Origin: Bimastos eiseni
Lineage: Eukaryota; Annelida; Clitellata; Crassiclitellata; Lumbricidae
DNA length: 64,000 nucleotides
Assembly (NCBI GenBank): GCA_959347315.1
Contig: OY365807.1
Coordinates: 59,829,384-59,893,383 of the forward strand
Direction of reading: 5' to 3'
The notes under the pieces were generated by a model. It searched no databases, had not been told where the DNA came from, and was given only the letters and a program-made list of their open reading frames with translations. Each line of letters opens with the position of its first letter. Position 1 is the first letter of the stretch. Below are positions 24,401 through 38,400 of the stretch, one piece after another. The position numbers and the translations under genes were made by a program.

Positions 24401-27400
24401 ACGTTCAGTGACGGACAGACATATATGCATACAGAAGTGAGATATCATGTTTTTATATGATTGTAATAAATCGAGAGCAGCTTCTGGACAATGAAGTATG
24501 TTTCATTATTCTGTTTTGTAGATTGACTATTTGAGTGGAAGTAGCTTAGAACTGGATCAACTGGATGAAGACTGCGTTGATGGAGTGGATGAGGAGCAGG
24601 AGGAGGAGGAGGAAGTGGCTGGTTACTTAGGAACCAGTGTGCCAATTCCAGCTCTTTATTCCCAGAATCAACATCTTCGCTACTCCGACAGCAGTCTCTT
24701 TGACCAGGTACACCATACATGGCATGGGAGTGGGGAGATTGGAGCGGGGAGTGGAGCGAGGAGGGCGGTTCCCTTTGAAGTCATAAGAGACTAAGAAAAA
24801 TCACATTAACTGTGATTTAGCTCAGTGTAGTTGTCAGATATAAAAGACCCTTGGAACATGAAGAAGAGACGGGAGATGATGTTTCTTTGTCAGCTGTAGG
24901 ACCGTAAGTCAGCAAGGACAGTTTCTGACTCTGGTAAGATATCATCAATAGTTGGACATGAAGTCAACTGTTGTAAGTTTCTGATTGTTGTTAGAAACAG
25001 TGGTGTAACCATGCCCTTGCAATTACAGGCAATGCCCGGGTTGCAATTTGTTCTGCCCGGGTTGTGGCTAGCCTGGAATTTCGAGAAATTTTAGAACTGT
25101 ATTTTGAGTTTTTCAGTAATTCATGCACAGCCTGTGTGACTTATGGGAATTGTCGAAATCCGTTGAGCTGCTAATTATATATATATACAATGATTGTAGC
25201 CCAGGTATCCTAAATGCAGTGGCATTAATTACCTTCGAGCCAAAGGCCCAGATCTGAAATGATGCCTGGCAAAGCTTCTTCTGACTATGGGATAGGATGG
25301 TTGAAATACCTTGTCTAGGAGCATGTAGCCCAACCACTCTTCCCTGCCTTTCGCTACGTCGTCCGCCCTCTGTGCGGCTCCCATTTTTTCTCCTGCATCT
25401 CATTCAGTGTACCCATATATCCGTTTCTCCAGTAGGATACCTTCATGATCAACGCCATATGAAGTTGATGTGGTGTGGCCCGACCCTGCGCACATGAGCG
25501 TAGGCTATTTGTCAGTTATTTTGACAGCCATGGAGCATGGACCATGCAGTTTCGGTTGAACAGGGTGTTCTTTCATTCATGTCCACTAAAACCTGTTTCT
25601 CGCCCCATAGCAAATTGACCACATTATAGGGCAATGTCTAATATTATGTGCATGGCATTATATAATGTGACACTCGAGTATATAGTTATTATGCGAACTG
25701 AAGAGAATTGCACTACGAATTAACTCTTCACAACTCATCTGCTGAGCTTTTGCACTGTCTGATCAATTGAGAAGAAGGCAGAATCTTAACCATGGCTACT
25801 CTAGATCAAAGACAGAAACGAAAAATTGAAGAATTAGCAACAGCATCATTTGGTACAAGTTGCCTTTGCTCAGATTTATCATAAACAGAGAAAGAAAGAA
25901 TATGGCTGTCTCTTGCTTGGAAATATCGAATGACTCAGCTTCTACATCAAATTCAATTACTAGTGAGCAAGTCAATTCTCCACCATTAGACGTCAGCATT
26001 GTTACAAACTCAGTAAATGAATGGAATAAGCACGGTCGTCCTCTACAAAAATTTCTAGAGGACATTTCCAAATCAACAGAAGAACTACAAAGCCCTAGGC
26101 AACCTAAATTACATATATATACCTACCCATGGAAATATTCAGGATTGACTGAAACAATCACACATTGTTTTCTAAGTTCATACCATTGTTAGAATGTTCT
26201 GTCCAGCAGGATGCAGCATATTGCTCTTGCTGCCATTGTTGAAGCAAATACAGTTTACTGTTTGCTGAACTTACAGGATTTCCTGACTGGAAGCATGCAA
26301 CAGGTGAAAAGTACAGATTAACTTTTCACAATTCATTTTTTGAGCATTTGCGATGTCTGATGGAGTGAAAACAATTATAAATCCTCGAGAAAGGAAAACA
26401 AGTTGTTTATTTGATCGGTTAGGCTGCCGTTATACAGCGCGATCAAAACAAGTATATACCTACTATATAAACAGGTTAGCCGAGGTAATTATTAATATTG
26501 AGTTGGGCTGCTGCCCGGGTTTCATTTTGACTCTGGTTACGCCACTGGTTAGAAATTCATTAGTCATCTCTTGAAGATAATCCTTTGGGGCAATTCTAAC
26601 ATAGATTCCTCTTATTTTGATGCAACAAATTTCCAAACAGTTTTCAAGAGATGTCAAGTCAAGATGGATCGAAGAAAGAATGACAATTGACCTAAAGTGA
26701 TTGGTTGACTGGTGACTTCTGTGAAGGTGTTTCCACCTGATGATGATGGCCTTTTGTCTATGGAGGAAACAAGTCAACGATTTTGACATTTCACTCTTCT
26801 TAGATTTTGAGATTTCCCCTGCTTTAATTTTGAGATTTCCCCTTCTTAGATGTTGACATTTCACCCTTCTTAGATTTTGAGATTTCGCCCTTCTTAGATT
26901 TTGAGATTTCCCCTTCTTAGATGTTGACATTTCACCCTTCTTAGATTTTGAGATTTCCCCTTCTTAGATTTTGAGATTTCACCCTTCTTAGATGTTGTGC
27001 TGCACTTTGTTTGTTTTTAGAATTTCGATGTTGGAGTTGTTGTTCAGAGCGGAATCTTGCATCAGGTTGATCACAGTATGGATCGATGCTATGTCGGATC
27101 GAGAGCGAGCGATACGTCGAGCCTCTGCTCTGGATCTGACATGATGCTCTCATCGACCGAGGATCAACCAATTGATCTGACTGGATTGATCGAAAGTATC
27201 GTTGATTCGGATGATGACGAAGATGATTTCCCACGAAATGGAGAAGAGGAGGAGGAGGTCGGTTGTGGTTATGATGGATGGAGAAGGAGGATAAGGTGGG
27301 AGTAGGTGAACGGAGGAGAATGAGTGGTGGAAGGATAGACGAATGGGAATTCTGACAGAAGAGAAACATAAATTTGTTAATGGAGGATGTTGTGAAACTT

Positions 27401-30400
27401 GGTCCATTAGGACGAGCGACATTATTTTTAGTTGTATTTGTACTTGAATTTAATTTCTGCTCTAGTTTTCAATTTTTAATAGAAATTAACATTGAGTTTC
27501 ATAGGATGAGGAAGAGGAGAGAGAGATAGTGTGTGTATGTGTGTGGGTCTGTCAAATTTCTTCTTCTTCCTCTTCTTCTTCTTCTTTGTCAGTGGATCAG
27601 TGTTCAGAATATGTGAGAAGGGTTGTTTTATTCTGTGTTGTTTTCTTGAATTGTTTTGGGTTAGGTTCTGTCAATGCATGATGCGTTTCGTGAGACACTG
27701 GAGAAGTTGCCAGCTCAGAGGACAGACAAAGACATTGAACTCATAATTGAGAACATCCAACATTTGCCTGTAAGTGAAGCGTAAATAAAAAAAATCCCAC
27801 CCTTTGGGATCTTCGTCATACGGAAGAGTCTCTTTCGAGTTGCCCTGACTTAGTTAGAGAGGGATCCCAACAGGGGTTGATTGACAGTTGTGTTGTGGAT
27901 GACGTCATGAGAAGAGATGGCTGTCAACCCGCTTTCTCCCTCTCCACAAAACGGAAACGCAATGACTACACAAAAGACTCAGATTTAATTAAAACTTTTC
28001 TTATTAACTCGAACAGTAAGAAAATCAACGCAAATCGCAAATATCGACGAAGCACTGAACAGCCCTCAACGTTAATCTTCCATATGGTTTAAAACCGAAC
28101 ACACGACTACTAAATTTGCCAGTCAACATTTATCTTCAAAGTTCGCACGCGCAGACATCACGTACACAGCCGAATACAGCAGCTGAGACCTAGCGCCTGC
28201 AAATCGATCGTCGCAGCGCTCAGAGCTTGCATTAAATATATCAATTAATACGACTTAAACTAAGCAGTATGTAAAATATGTTCACAATGGCGTTGATTGA
28301 CAGCTGTTGTGCTGTGGATAATCTTGTAGAAGATTTATTCTCAGATCTGTAGATGGTCGATCTGAAAGTAGATCCAACCTTAACTCAGTCCATTTGCTTT
28401 GTTCACTGCAAATAAAAAAATTTTTTTTACTTAAAGTTGATAGTTGAAAAGCTATGATTTTGATTTCAGGCATTCAACAATATGACCCTAGCGACACGTC
28501 AGGCGCTCTGTGGAGTGATGCGCTATGCTGCCATTGACGCCAAGGATACGGTTGTCATGACGGATGGAGAACAGCTCGACTCATGGTCGGTCATTCTCAA
28601 TGGAGAAGTGGAAACGATCCATCCAGGTGGAGCGGTTAAAGTCCTCAAGCAAGGAGAAAGGTCTTTCCATTTTGTCTAACTTTCGCATCTAGGGTCAATT
28701 GTCGGAAGAATTAAATAATGAAGTCAGTGGAATCAGTCGCAGGATTTGGTTCATTGTTGGGTTTTGTTCAGTTCTATTTCAGGAGTTATTTCTTAATGGA
28801 AATCTTGTGTTGTAATTATCGAATCCTCTTTTGCGTCTCTTGCGTTTGTGGTTCTTTGAAGATTTCTCAGAATCAATCTATTGTCTTCAACAGATTAATT
28901 CATGGTTTCCTCGTTACAGTTAATCAGTCTAGCGTAACACCAAAGCCATGATGACGATTTTATTTCTGACATCAGCCATACTCACGAAATTTAGATTCTG
29001 GGATTAATGAATCATGAACTGACGTCAAGGTTTGCCAAGTATCACTTCGAATGAGGAATGACAATGAAATTGCAGACTGAATTGTCTTATTTGACCTCTT
29101 CGGTTGTGATCTGTTGCCAAAACAGACCCAATGACCTGTTGCATGAATTCTTCATTTTCATATAGAATGGGTCAATGATCGATCTGTCTGACTGAGGTTT
29201 TTGTGGTTATATCAGACATTATTTACATGATGCAGATTGTCTGGTTTTAGTTTTGGTTTCACGGCACCAACAGCAGAGAAGGTTTATCACGAGGGAATTA
29301 TGCACACAAAGATCAACAACTGCCAGTTCATTTGCATTTCCCAGGACGACTACTGTCGCATCATGCAACAGGTTTACATTACATTATGTCAGATGAAAGA
29401 CAGAGGTGAAGTATCTTGGGTTGTAATTATATTCTGTAGGATTATCTTATCATATGGAGTGGGGTTGAGTGTCGATGGTTGTACTACATGGAGTAAGGGT
29501 TCAAGCATACTCTGTCTTGTGAATGATGGGTTATTAATAATTATATAATTGGGGGGGTGTAGAGTAGTGGTGAACACACTTGAATGCAGCGCTGAGGAAC
29601 CGAGTTTGAGACCCGAATCCCCTAAGGATGACTTCTTTCCTTCTTTTGCTAGGCGGCGGAGTTTGTTAAAAATGGAGATGTATAGCGTAATGGGCGCCCT
29701 GTGTGACTGCCGATGGTTAAATTCGACTCCTGTAATAACTTGTCATTCGTTCAAAATGTACTCGCCATCATACTGTGGTTTGTCAGTTTGAAATTAAACG
29801 AATATTATTATTATTATTTATATTGATAAATATTACTAATAATAGTAATGATTATGACTATAATAATGATAAGTTGAGGTGCTAAAGAGAGAGTGGATTT
29901 TAATTTTGAATTTCGTGTTGTTGTTATTTGACTATCATCTGAACTGTTGGCATGTTTCGTCTACTGACTCTGTTCTCTCTTTTTATTTGTTCCTTAAGGG
30001 AGCAGAGAACATTGAGTCGATTAAAGAGAACAATCGAGTTGTTCTTGTGACTGAGGAGCGAGTGATAGATGATCGAAAGGCCAGAGTTGTCATTCGAGTT
30101 AGTCACTCTCTCGTCTTCTCTAACATACGCTTTCATCTTTTTAAGAAATCTCTCTTTCTTATTGACTCATTTGGAGAGATTTGGTGTATTTGGTTAATTA
30201 GTGGTTCAATTCAATTTATTGCTTCCAATATTATAAAACACAATTTCTTCATTACGCAAGTACAAGTGAAAATCAGTCTTAGTTGCAGTATACAGGAGGT
30301 CCGAGAATAAGATAAAAAGGAACAATTATTGGAAGACAACAGGAACCCAGAAGGGACGAAATCCCACTTTATGGGTCCAGTAAGTTAAGTTACAGTCAAC

Positions 30401-33400
30401 AGATGCAAAATAAAATAATTACACTTTTCTAGTGCATAACACAAACAAAGGACTAACACAATACAAACTAAGGACTAATACAAGTGCATTACACAAACTA
30501 AAAACAAGCACAAGTGCACAACACAAACTGAGGACTAAAACAAACATTGAATAACATTTTAAACTAGCAATCACTCTTTACTAGCAATTATTGAGTTAGA
30601 GTTTCAGTCTAAAGATGCAAACCATAAATATCACACTTTCAATTGCGTAACACAGAATAATGACTAACACAAACATTGAATAACATTCTTAAATAGCATT
30701 TTACATTTGCAAGGACAAGTTCCAGTGTCAATCTGTGGGATGAGAAAAAACCCAGATCACATGGAAGATTCTTCCATATTTTTGGACCCTGGTAAATAAT
30801 TGAAAATTTGCGGACATCAATGCGTACGAATTGGTTTATAAACTCTGCTTTTTTCCTAGTTTCAAATGTATGGGAGGTTCGGGGGAAGAGATTTCGTAAA
30901 GCCAGTGAAAGAAGATTTTGAGTATACTTGTACATGAAATCGCATATCTGCAAATAACGAATTTGGGTTATGTTCAGTAGCTTTAAATTAGCATGAAGCT
31001 TAATTACATCAATCAAATCACAAATTTTGTGCCTTAGATAGTTTTCTGTTGAACTGGCGATATCTGAATTCCTAATTACATTTGTGACTGGTCTCTTGTT
31101 TTCGATGAGCATTACCTTTCACAAGATATGATATAAATGGCCGTGACTAGGTTACGTTAATTAAGTTCCGTTGCATTTCTTATCGTGATTCTTTGCTTTC
31201 TGGCCAATCAAATGTGTTGGCCTGAATTCTCCAACTGATGGCATTTCTTGACTTCAAGTTGAAGTAATGATATAACCATAACCATGTGTTTTTATTTAAC
31301 TCAACATAACAGTTAATGACAGATACTTTTAAATAATAGAAGGGACCATATAGATCCCGCTAGCAGGGCTACCCTTACTAGATAATCATGGCACCATGTT
31401 ATAAGAAAGCATTGATCACTTGGAACAAAATATCTTAACTAGTTAAACTAAACCATTATTGACAAAACAGAAGGAACAGAAAAAAACAGATAGAAATGTG
31501 CACACAAGTTACTCAGGCGAATTTAATATCAGGTAATGTTTCAGTTTAAGTTTAAAGAGATGGTAACTTCCAGAACCACAAATATCAAGAGGGATTTCAT
31601 TCCAAGCATTAGAGCCAGCACATTTTATGGAAAATTTCCTAGTATTAGTCCGAGTATAAATAGGTTTATAATTTTTAGAAGATCGTAAGCCGTAAGGATG
31701 AACAAGTGAAGTTAGGATAAAGTAGTTCTTAAATATAGGGGCAGCAGATCATTGTTATATTTATACATGAATTCATTTAATTGCAACAGGGTTATTTGGT
31801 GAAGCTTAGGTATGAGAAACTGTTTTGTTAAAAATGTTGTCCATTTTGAGGGTGAGATAAGCCAGTGATCATGCATATTGCCCTTCTTTGCAGAGTGCTT
31901 AATCTATTTAGTCTAGATGGGTAGTTGGATGCCCAGATTAGATTACAGTAATTTTAATATGTATGAATCACAGTGTGATGTAAGTAAGTTAGTACGATAT
32001 CAATTGACTTTACAAAAACGGCGCTATATAATTGCTTGTGATGGCAACTGTTTGACTTGGTTGTGTGATGACCAGGTTTTGTTGATTTGTAGGGAACTCC
32101 AGAGAAGCTGTTGGATCAGTTGATGCTCCAACGGTCGATCGTTGACCTCACTTACTCTGATGACTTTCTTCTCACCTACAGAACGTTCTTCAACTCTCCG
32201 ATTCCTGTGGCCGAGAGTCTTCTCAAGTGGCTCGAGAATTCTTCTTATCGAGATCAGGTGATCATATTAATGGCTGCTTCTGTCGTCCCATCCTCCCTCT
32301 CTCTCTCCCTTCTTCCCTCTCTCCCTCCATGCAACGATGCCTCTCCTTTCCTGTGGGCTGGCATGCTGTGGTAGAGTGCTTTCAGAGGACCATCCTCTAG
32401 TCACACTACTAAGTCAATTTTTTTTGTTTTTACGTCTGAACAAGTACCGTAGGTATATATTTGCAATAATGATTGCCTGTAAGACTTGATGTAGAAATGC
32501 TTGCTGTCTAAACTGTTTTGATGCTTCTTTATCGGTGGAAAACATGGGTTCAGTGAAGACTTTTTCAGTCATAGGATTTTTTTGTATCTGGTTACTCTCC
32601 ACTTCTGAAGAGAAGGATAGGACTTAGGGCCAGGTACATTTGATTACTATTTGCAGTATACAATAATATAATTATACACCATTATCATCATTATACACCA
32701 GATGACAGTGCACAGCATAGTAGTAATGGAGACGTGGCAGAGTTTATTGCCTGGACGATGATTAGGCCATTATATAGATGTTTAATGGCTGTATACTTTG
32801 ACAAATATATTCGGCACATGCCCAGTAACGCTAAAATAATGACGAATATATTCGGCATACGCGTTCAAAGTGTTAAGTTCAGTTTCCATTGTGTATGTTA
32901 GGTTGTTTCGATTGTACTTGATTGGGTGAACAATCACTACTGTGACTTTGAGACAGAGCCACGGATGATGGATCTTCTGGAACAGCTGGAGAGGAACCTC
33001 AAAGAACTGGTAATAAGAATGTCTTATTGCTATTAAGCAGTAGTTGGTCAGTTAACATATTATTCAGAGGAAATAACATAACATACTAAGGATTCAAAGA
33101 GGTTCAGTTTAGTCTGTGTTGAAACACTACTGTTGTATTTTCGGGGAACGGACAAAAGCCCCCGGACAAAAGTCCCCGGGACAAAAGCCCCCCCGGGCGT
33201 AAGCTGCCGCGGAAAAAAAAAACCCAATTTTGGGTAGGTCATTTGCCCCCCGGACAAAAGCCCCTCTAGTGTGAAGTATGAACGGATGATGACAAGTTAT
33301 ATAATTTAACTGCTATTATGTAACATATATGAAAACAAGCGACTAATTATCGTGTCGTATAGGAGACAAAGCGAGTCCAGTTCTGAATCTTTTATTTATC

Positions 33401-35461
33401 TTGCTGGATGCATAAATACTGCATGTATACAGTCCATGACATGCCTTAATAAGGGGTGAAGGTCGTCGGCTAATAAGCAGCTAGGCCTACAGTTGGTTAG
33501 CAAACTGTCAGTGACACGCAATAATCATCTCCTGTTAATAAGAGAGAGTGGGTGAATACCTTTATATAGATGATAATCTAAGAACATAAGCGGTGAAGGT
33601 CAGCTAGTAAGTATGCTTACAGTTGGTGACAGTCAGTCAGTGACACGCGATAATCATCTCTCTGAAAGCGGGTGGAGACCCCTATAGATGAAAATTTCAG
33701 AAATGTGTGCCTATAAAACGAAGACTTCTAACATGCGCACCTCATATTATGAACCATTTCGTCTTCAAACTGTGCAGGTAATGGAACCAAAGCAACCCGC
33801 TAAAAATAGATATTTTACAGGTTTAGTAACACTTAGCCAACATGGACACATCCATGCACACATACATAATTTGCATACAACCATGCATCATATGCACACA
33901 CATACAAACATGCATATATAATCTGGGGAGCTTATGGTCTACACTTGGGGGGAGGCTTTTGTCCTAGTTGGGAGGGGCTTTTGTTTGGTGAGGCTTTTGT
34001 CCGGGGAGGGCTTTTGTTATTATTGTTGTTAGAGCATTTGTTATTATTGTCTTTAGAGCATTTGCTATTATTGTGGTTAGAGCATTTGTTATTATTGTCT
34101 TTAGAGCATTTGCTATTATTGTGGTTAGAGCATTTGTTATTGTGACTTTATAGCATTTGTTATTATTGTCTTTAGAGCATTTGTTATTATTGTCTTTAGA
34201 GCATTTGCTATTATTGTGGTTAGAGCATTTGTTATTATTGTCTTTAGAGCATTTGTTATTATTGTCTTTAGAGCATTTGCTATTATTGTGGTTAGAGCAT
34301 TTGTTATTATTGTCTTTAGAGCATTTGTTATTATTGTCTTTAGAGCATTTGCTATTATTGTGGTTAGAGGATTTGTTATTATTGTCTTTAGAGCATTTGC
34401 TATTATTGTGGTTAGAGCATTTGTTATTATTGTCTTTAAAGCATTTGCTATTGTTGAGGTTAGAGCATTTGTTATTATTGTCCTTAGAGCATTTGTTATT
34501 GTCTTTAGAGCATTTGCTGTTATTGTAGTTAGAGCATTTGTTATTGTGACTTTAAAGCATTTGTTATTATTGTCCTTAGAGCATGAACCAGCCGCTGAAG
34601 ATGTTGCGCATGACTTGTGCCTTCAAAGCCAAACCACGGACGGTGATTTTGAATCGGACGGAAAAGAAGGAGGTCCTGCACTTCAATGTTCTCGGCGGCC
34701 TCGAAAGAGGATGTGGAATCTATATCAGCCAAGTGGAGAAAGGTTCAAAGGCTCATGAGATTGGACTGAAGAGAGGTGATCAGGTGAGTGAGAGCATGGC
34801 CAGCAGAGCATGATCGCCTGAGCTTGACCAGCAGAGCATGATCGCCTGAGCTTGACCAGCAGAGCATGATCGCCTGAGCTTGACCAACAGAGATCGACCA
34901 CCAAAGCATTGGACACCAGAAAATGACCACCAGACCTTGTTCTCCCGAGCATTTCCACCAGAGCATGACCACCAGAGCATGGCCAACAGGACATGACCAC
35001 CAGGGCATCGCCAACAGAGCATGACCAACAGGGCATCGCCAACAGAGCATGGCCACCAGAGCATGGTCACCAGAGCATGTCCAACAGAGCATGACCAACA
35101 GAGCATGATCATGGGTATGACTAACAGACCACGGCCAACAGAGTATGATCACCAGTGCATGGCGAAGAGAGAATGGCCAACAGAGCATAACCACCATGAC
35201 AGTCCACCTGGGCATGACCAACAGAGCATGGCCAACAGAGCATGATCAACAGAGCATGACCACCAAGTCATGGTCAACAGAGCATGGTCAACAGAGCATG
35301 ACCACCAAGTCATGGTCAACTGAGCATGGCTAACACAGAGCATGGCCACCAAAACTATAGGACTCTAGTTTCTCCTTTCCAAATGAACTGTGATTTCACT
35401 CTTGGTCATGCGATCTTGTCTTGGACATGAGAATGACAACGCTATTCAACTGAGACTAGAG

Positions 35462-35499
<38 letters not shown>

Positions 35500-38400
35500 C
35501 GTAGGTTGCTATGAGATGGTTTTTTTGTCAACTGACCATTTGCAGAGGTTCTGTTTAAGTCTTTCAATGTGATTAGTTAAATACATCATGAAGCAGAAGT
35601 GGCTGTTATTTCATTCAGTGATTCTGATCATGCGTCAGGTGGGGTGGTCTGTGAGGTTGGGGGTTGTCTGTATTAGGGCAGTACCGATGAGGTGATTTTC
35701 ACAATTTGGTCGAAGACGAATAATTGAACCAACTATTCAGCCGAATACCGAATTGCGAATTGGCCCTCTATTCGACTCCAAAGCGAATACGAAGCAAATA
35801 TTCGGTGCAGCCCTTGTCTGTATGGTGGTGGTGGTCTGTGGGGTTGGGGGTTGTCTGTAGGGTGGTGGTGGTCTGTGGTCTGTATGGTGGTGGTCTGTGA
35901 CTCTGTGGGGTTGGGGTGGTCTGTATGGTGGTGGTGGTCTGTGGGGTTGGGGGTGGTCAGTATGGTGGTTGTGGTCTGTGGGGTTGGGGGTGATCTGTAT
36001 GGTGGTTGTGGTCTGTGGGGTTAGGGTGATGGTGGTCTGTGGGGTTCAGTGGTCTGTATATCATGGCGTTTAATGTTCTATCTGGAAAGAACAAAACTTC
36101 GACAACCTTTGCATCTGTTTTTATGGAGTGTGAGAGGAATCATAATCTGATTAATGATCGTCATTCACAGATAGCATAACAGACTACTCAGTTTATGGTT
36201 TTATTTTATCTTCAGATTCTCGAAGTCAACAATCAGAACTTTGAGCGCATTTCCCACAACCGAGCATTGGAGATTCTGCGTGGCTCCACCCACCTGTCAA
36301 TCACCATAAAATCCAATCTACTCGGTAAGAGTCTCAGCTGATCACATTTAGTGAATGGAACAAAGGTTGCCATAGAAACCCAGATGAATGATCTGTGAAT
36401 TAGTCCTTGGGGAAACTGGCAGTCCTGTGCATTTTGTGAACTCATGTTTCTTACTTGGGTCATTTGAATGACAAGCAACAGGTAACTGACAACTGACAGG
36501 TAAAGACAAATTGTATGTATTTGCTGCCTTTGTGATTTCAGTGGAGGATTATTTTATCTCTTAAGTGAACTTATTTTCTGATCCTAGACAGAATCTGAAT
36601 CGTATTTGAGTTGAATTTGTTTCTGTGGCTAAGGTTTCAAGGAAATGGTCTCAACTCCAAGCATCAGCGGAAGTCGGAAAGAGTCTAAGGCTCGGAAGCA
36701 GCCACTCACTCAGATAATGTCGGCCGATGCAAAGTTTGGCACAGCCAAGAACAGACCAGTCATCCGTGGCAGCAAAGAGGAAGAGCGAGCATCGTTTCTG
36801 TCCGGTGGCAACAAAAGTAAACTACGACAGGCACTGATGAAACTGAACATACTGCCACGTAGTATGAACAGGTGAGAGGAAGAGAGGCATCAGTCAATTA
36901 AACAGGTGAGAGGAAGAGAGGCATTGATCAATTAAACAGGTGAGTAGAAGAGAGGCATCAGTCAATTGAACAGATGAGTAAAAGAAAGACATCAGTCATT
37001 CAAACAGGTGAGAGGAAGAGAGGCATCAGTCAATTATACAGGTGAGTAGAAGAGAGGCATCAGTCAATTGAACAGATGAGTAGAAGAAAGACATCAGTCA
37101 ATTAAACAGGTGAGAGGAAGAGAGGCATCAGTCAATTAAACAGGTGAGAGGAAGAGAGGCATTGATCAATTAAACAGGTGAGTAGAAGAGAGGCATCAGT
37201 CAATTGAACAGATGAGTAAAAGAAAGACATCAGTCATTCAAACAGGTGAGAGGAAGAGAGGCATCAGTCATTCAAACAGGTGAGTAGAAGAGAGGCATCA
37301 GTCAATTGAACAGATGAGTAGAAGAAAGACATCAGTCAATTATACAGGTGAGTAGAAGAAAGGCATCAGTCAATTAAACAGGTGAGAGGTAGAGAGGCAT
37401 CAGTCAATTAGACAGGTGGAGGAAGAGAGGCATCAGTCAATTAAACAGAGGAGAGGAAGAGAGAGATCAGTCAATTAAACAGGTGAGAGGAAGAGAGAGA
37501 TCAGTTGATTAAGCAGGTGAGTGGCGAAGGAGGAGGGAAATGATCATTAGTGAAATGCTTGTTTAGCTGATTGTTGACGGCATTGTAAGGTGATTGATCA
37601 TTGTTTGTATCAGATGATGATGTTTGTCTGGTTTGTTTATGTTGTAGTGATCTGAGTCAGTCTCAGGTAGCGAGTCGAAAGGGTTCGACATCTGGAGGCA
37701 GCTCTCCGCTCATCCGTACTCGCTTCAGTTCCAGCCATCCAGATTTGAGCACTCTGAAGCTGTGTCCAGACGAAGTCATCTCCTCCTTCCCTGACCACGT
37801 CCTTAAGATCTTCCAGGATGACCAGTCGTTCAAATACCTTATGGTCTTCAAGGTCAGGGCTTCTCTTATTCATGCCTGACACTTGCTGCTCTCATTCCTC
37901 TTATGCACTTTTCTAGAGTCTATATGGCTGGAATCACATGTGTATTGCTACTTCTTTATTTTAAAACTTGTGACACGAATACTTTGCTCAGCTATGATGT
38001 ATAGGCTTTCTCACCTGCTTGAATAAGTAGCAATCAAGAAATAGTGAGAAATAAATTGTTAAGCTTTGCAAATCGTCTCTTGTTTTCTTGTCAATGGAAA
38101 GAATCTTTAAAAAGGGAAATGCATGTTCTTTTCTGTTCAGACGTAGCAGTGGGCTGTTTAATATGTTAAAATGTTAGCTAAGTTAGTCAACACTGAAAAT
38201 GAATAGATCTGCAGAGACAAATATTGCTAACACAGCATCAGTACAAAGTGATCGAATAGCATTGCATGAAGGCTACATTGTCATTGGCCCAAGCAATTCC
38301 CACTTGAGAAATTCCTATAGATATCATTGCATTATACCATTGGTATTGTCAATACTTTTAAGAAACAGTATTGGTATTACCAATGTGTTTTTACAGTTTT

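Noticed and set aside
29549..29625. Functional tRNA gene.
   Set aside because: Box A/B-like motifs are present, but there is no acceptor stem pairing or proper cloverleaf, and a SINE body and ATT tail follow.
34013..34758. Long ORFs rich in Leu-Glu-His or Val-Ile-Phe across the 24-bp array (up to 180 codons).
   Set aside because: The repeat unit is a multiple of three, so all frames without a stop stay open. Only the last 204 nt, in a different frame, are the real PDZ exon.
36868..37525. Possible CRISPR-like array (34-bp units).
   Set aside because: There are no unique spacers between repeats; it is a eukaryotic intronic minisatellite beginning at a splice donor.
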